A DNA stretch of 64,000 nt from Charina bottae. Lineage: Eukaryota > Chordata > Lepidosauria > Squamata > Charinaidae. Location: the NCBI GenBank assembly GCA_023362775.1, contig JALMGJ010000136.1, forward strand, positions 1 through 64,000, read 5' to 3'. The position numbers and the translations under genes were made by a program. How positions within the stretch are numbered: position 1 is the first letter of the stretch; every line of letters begins with the position of its first letter. Positions 61,202 through 64,000 of this stretch are shown piece after piece. The notes beneath the pieces were generated by a model, which was not told where the DNA came from, made no database searches, and worked only from the letters and a program-made list of their open reading frames with translations.

Positions 61202-64000
61202 GTTGTTGTTTATTCGTTCAGTCGTTTCCGACTCTTCGTGACTTCATGGACCAGCCCACGCCAGAGCTTCCTGTTGGCCGTCACCATCCCCAGCTCCCCA
61301 ATGGTTGAGTCCGTCACCTCCAGAATACCATCCATCCATCTTGCCCTTGGTCGGCCCCTCTTCCTTTTGCCTTCCACTTTCCCTAGCATCAGCTTCTTCT
61401 CCAGGGTATCCTGTCTTCTCATTATGTGGCCAAAGTACTTCAGTTTTGCCTTTAATATCATTCCCTCAAGTGAGCAGTCTGGCTTGATTTCCTGGAGTAT
61501 GGACTGGTTTGATCTTCTTGCAGTCCAAGGCACTCTCAGAATTTTCCTCCAACACCACAGTTCAAAAGCATCTATCTTCCTTCGCTCAGCCTTCCTTATG
61601 GTCCAGCTCTCGCAGCCATAGGTTACTACAGGGAATACCATTGCTTTAACTATGCGGACCTTTGTTGTCAGTGTGATGTCTCTGCTCTTATTTGCCATTG
61701 CTCTCCTCCCAAGAAGTAGACGTCTTCTGATTTCCTGGCTGCAGTCAGCGTCTGCAGTAATCTTTGCGCCTAGAAATACAAAGTCTGTCACTGCCTCCAC
61801 TTTTTCTCCCTCTATTTTCCAGTCATCAATCAAGCTCGTTGCCATAATCTTGGTTTTTTTGAGGTTCAACTGCAACCCAGCTTTTGCACTTTCTTCTTTC
61901 ACCTTCATCATAAGGCTCCTCAACTCCTCCTCGCTTTCAGCCATCAAAGTGGTATCATCTGCATATCTAAGATTGTTAATGTTTCTTCCAGCGATTTTAA
62001 CTCCAGCCTTGGATTCCTCAAGCCCAGCATGTCGCATGATGTGTTCTGCGTACAGGTTGAATAGGTAGGGTGAGAGTATACAACCCTGCCGTACTCCTTT
62101 CCCAATCTTAAACCAGTCCGTTGTTCCGTGCTCTGTTCTTACCGTTGCTACTTGGTCGTTATACAGATTCCTCAGGAGGCAAACAAGATGACTTGGTATC
62201 CCCATACCACCAAGAACTTGCCACAATTTGTTATGATCCACACAGTCAAAGGCTTTAGAATAGTCAATAAAACAGAAATAGATGTTTTTCTGAAATTCCC
62301 TGGCTTTCTCCATTATCCAGCGGATATTGGCAATTTGGTCTCTAGTTCCTCTGCCTTTTCTAAACCCAGCTTGTACATCTGGCAATTCTCGCTCCATGAA
62401 TTGCTGGAGTCTACCTTGCAAGATCTTGAGCATTACCTTACTGGCATGTGAAATAAGTGCCACTGTTCGATAGTTTGAACATTCTTTAGTGCTTCCCTTT
62501 TTTGGTATGGGGATATAAGTTGATTTTTTCCAATCTGATGGCCATTCTTGTGTTTTCCAAATTTGCTGGCATATGGCATGCATCACCTTGACAGCATCAT
62601 CTTGCAAGATTTTAAACAGTTCAGCTGGAATACCATCGTCTCCTGCTGCCTTGTTATTAGCAATGCTTCTTAAGGCCCATTCAACCTCACTCTTCAGGAT
62701 GTCTGGCTCTAACTCACTGACCACACCGTCAAAGCTATCTCCAATATTATTATCCTTCCTATACAGATCTTCCGTATATTCTTGCCACCTTTTCTTGATC
62801 TCTTCTGCTTCTGTTAGGTCCTTACCATCTTTGTTTTTGATCATACCCATTTTTGCCTGGAATTTACCTCCAATGTTTCTAATTTTCTGGAAGAGGTCTC
62901 TTGTCCTTCCTATTCTATTGCCTTCTTCCACTTCCGCACATTGCTTGTTTAAAAATAATTCCTTATCTCTTCTGGCTAACCTCTGGAATTTTGCATTTAA
63001 TTGGGCATATCTCCCCCTATCACTGTTGCCTTTTGCTTTCCTTCTTTCTTGGGCTACTTCCAGTGTTTCAGCAGACAGCCATCTTGCCTTCTTGGTTTTC
63101 TTTTTCTTTGGGACGTTTTTTGTTGCCGCCTCCTGAACAATGTTGCGACCTTCTGTCCATAGTTCTTCTGGGACCCTATCTACTAAATCTAGTCCCTTAA
63201 ATCTATTCTTCACCTCCACTGCATATTCCTTAGGAATATTAGTGAGCTCATATCTAACTGATCTGTGGGTCTTCCCTATTCTCTTTAGTCTGATTCTAAA
63301 TTTTGCAATAAGAAGTTCATGATCTGAACTACAGTCAGCTCCAGGTCTTGTTTTTACTGACTGTATAGATGTCCGCCACCTTTGGCTGCAAAGGATGTAG
63401 TCAATATGATTTCGGTGTCGACCACCTGGTGAAGTCCATGTATAAAGTCGTCTTTTAGGTTGTTGGAAGAGAGTGTTTGTTATGCACAGTGAGTTGTCTT
63501 GGCAAAATTCTATCAGCCTATGTCCTGCTTCATTTTGTTCTCCCAGACCATGCTTGCCTGTAATTCCAGGTGTCATTTGACTACCCACCTTAGCATTCCA
63601 GTCTCCTGTAATGAAAATAACATCTCTTTTTGGTGTATTATCCAGTAGGTGCTGCAGATCCTCATAGAACTGATCTACTTCTGCTTCTTTAGCATCTGTG
63701 GTTGGGGCGTATATTTGGATCACTGTGATGTTAAATGGCTTACCCTGAATTCTAATTGAGATCATTCTATCGTTTTTTGGATTGTATCCAAGCACTGCTT
63801 TAGCCACTTTATTATTAATTATGAAAGCTACTCCATTTCTTCTGTGGTCCTCTTGTCCACAGTAGTAGATCTGGTGGTCATCTGATGCGAAGTGGCCCAT
63901 TCCAGTCCATTTCAGTTCACTGACACCTAAAATGTCTATATTTAATCTTGCCATCTCACCAATAACCACATCCAATTTGCCCTGGCTCATAGATCTTACA
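61202..64000 (-). mobile_element. BovB (RTE) LINE, minus strand, runs off the edge
   Basis: Begins at its 3' end with the (CAA)n-type terminus ('gttgttgtttattcgttcag' on the plus strand). Inserted in the PLE. The equivalent 5' end, with the other copy of the 66-bp flank, is seen at 1-1270. Confidence 0.95.
61210..63990 (-). CDS. BovB ORF2: endonuclease and reverse transcriptase
   Basis: 926 codons from an ATG at 63988-63990, uninterrupted; further N-terminal codons may lie beyond the window. It shows the endonuclease blocks 'VSELKWTGMG', 'GDWNAKVGS' and 'SDHELLIAKF', and the RT blocks 'FIDYSKAFDCVDH', 'GVRQGCILSPYLFNLY' and 'LRYADDTTLM'. The C-terminal region has 'CESWTIRKAERRKIDAFE'. Compared with 34688-37774 it is a different subfamily and lacks about six residues after 'RRAMAN', an in-frame loss. 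No stop or frameshift is visible, so it may encode functional protein. Confidence 0.92.
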   Translation of the reverse strand: MSQGKLDVVIGEMARLNIDILGVSELKWTGMGHFASDDHQIYYCGQEDHRRNGVAFIINNKVAKAVLGYNPKNDRMISIRIQGKPFNITVIQIYAPTTDAKEAEVDQFYEDLQHLLDNTPKRDVIFITGDWNAKVGSQMTPGITGKHGLGEQNEAGHRLIEFCQDNSLCITNTLFQQPKRRLYTWTSPGGRHRNHIDYILCSQRWRTSIQSVKTRPGADCSSDHELLIAKFRIRLKRIGKTHRSVRYELTNIPKEYAVEVKNRFKGLDLVDRVPEELWTEGRNIVQEAATKNVPKKKKTKKARWLSAETLEVAQERRKAKGNSDRGRYAQLNAKFQRLARRDKELFLNKQCAEVEEGNRIGRTRDLFQKIRNIGGKFQAKMGMIKNKDGKDLTEAEEIKKRWQEYTEDLYRKDNNIGDSFDGVVSELEPDILKSEVEWALRSIANNKAAGDDGIPAELFKILQDDAVKVMHAICQQIWKTQEWPSDWKKSTYIPIPKKGSTKECSNYRTVALISHASKVMLKILQGRLQQFMERELPDVQAGFRKGRGTRDQIANIRWIMEKAREFQKNIYFCFIDYSKAFDCVDHNKLWQVLGGMGIPSHLVCLLRNLYNDQVATVRTEHGTTDWFKIGKGVRQGCILSPYLFNLYAEHIMRHAGLEESKAGVKIAGRNINNLRYADDTTLMAESEEELRSLMMKVKEESAKAGLQLNLKKTKIMATSLIDDWKIEGEKVEAVTDFVFLGAKITADADCSQEIRRRLLLGRRAMANKSRDITLTTKVRIVKAMVFPVVTYGCESWTIRKAERRKIDAFELWCWRKILRVPWTARRSNQSILQEIKPDCSLEGMILKAKLKYFGHIMRRQDTLEKKLMLGKVEGKRKRGRPRARWMDGILEVTDSTIGELGMVTANRKLWRGLVHEVTKSRKRLNE

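Overview
The window looks like squamate reptile (lizard or snake) nuclear DNA. It carries long BovB (RTE) LINEs, Sauria-type SINEs with a tRNA-like head, L2 LINEs with the '(cc)cgcccagagtc...gatgggcgg...aaataaat' tail, many Penelope-like elements (PLEs), Ty1/copia and ERV LTR elements, hAT and Tc1 transposons, and vertebrate-type split exons. There is no bacterial-style operon. Most of the 64 kb is transposon, often nested.

Layout: 1-5 kb holds a BovB 5' part nested in a minus-strand PLE, then a second PLE in plus orientation broken by a Sauria SINE, and L2 tails. 5.6-19.4 kb (copy A) is a diverged duplicate of 55.8-61.2 kb (copy B). Copy A is interrupted by a solo LTR, by a complete and apparently young ERV (8766-18312) and by another solo LTR. 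20.0-25.0 kb is a Ty1/copia element. 25.0-40.1 kb is a nest of elements: a copia LTR holds an ERV LTR (tRNA-Gly primer), which holds a second copia, which holds an L1-like insert and a hAT element. The same outer copia LTR also holds Tc1 (with BovB inside it) and an L2. 40.4-42.4 kb is a foldback PLE and another ERV LTR. 61.2-64 kb is a BovB that runs off the right edge.

The main host finding is a candidate plus-strand gene spread over 43.6-60.4 kb. Eight putative exons have splice sites and reading-frame phases that all fit together: three tandem copies of a coiled-coil exon, two short exons, a 1.6-kb exon made of 23-aa repeats grouped in 138-aa (414-bp) units, a 41-nt exon, and a last exon with one transmembrane segment. 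Between duplicated copies the exons differ far more than the flanking introns or 3' UTR. This is the pattern of accelerated coding evolution known from some fast-evolving gene families. I do not recognise the family.

Other points to note: a hAT element (29620-30885, perfect 8-bp target duplication) that carries an SNRK-like protein-kinase exon with both splice sites; hammerhead-ribozyme-like cores in the PLE terminal repeats; a copia primer site matching the internal half of initiator tRNA-Met; and a 66-bp duplication flanking BovB that appears at both ends of the window, implying that the PLE/BovB block was itself duplicated.
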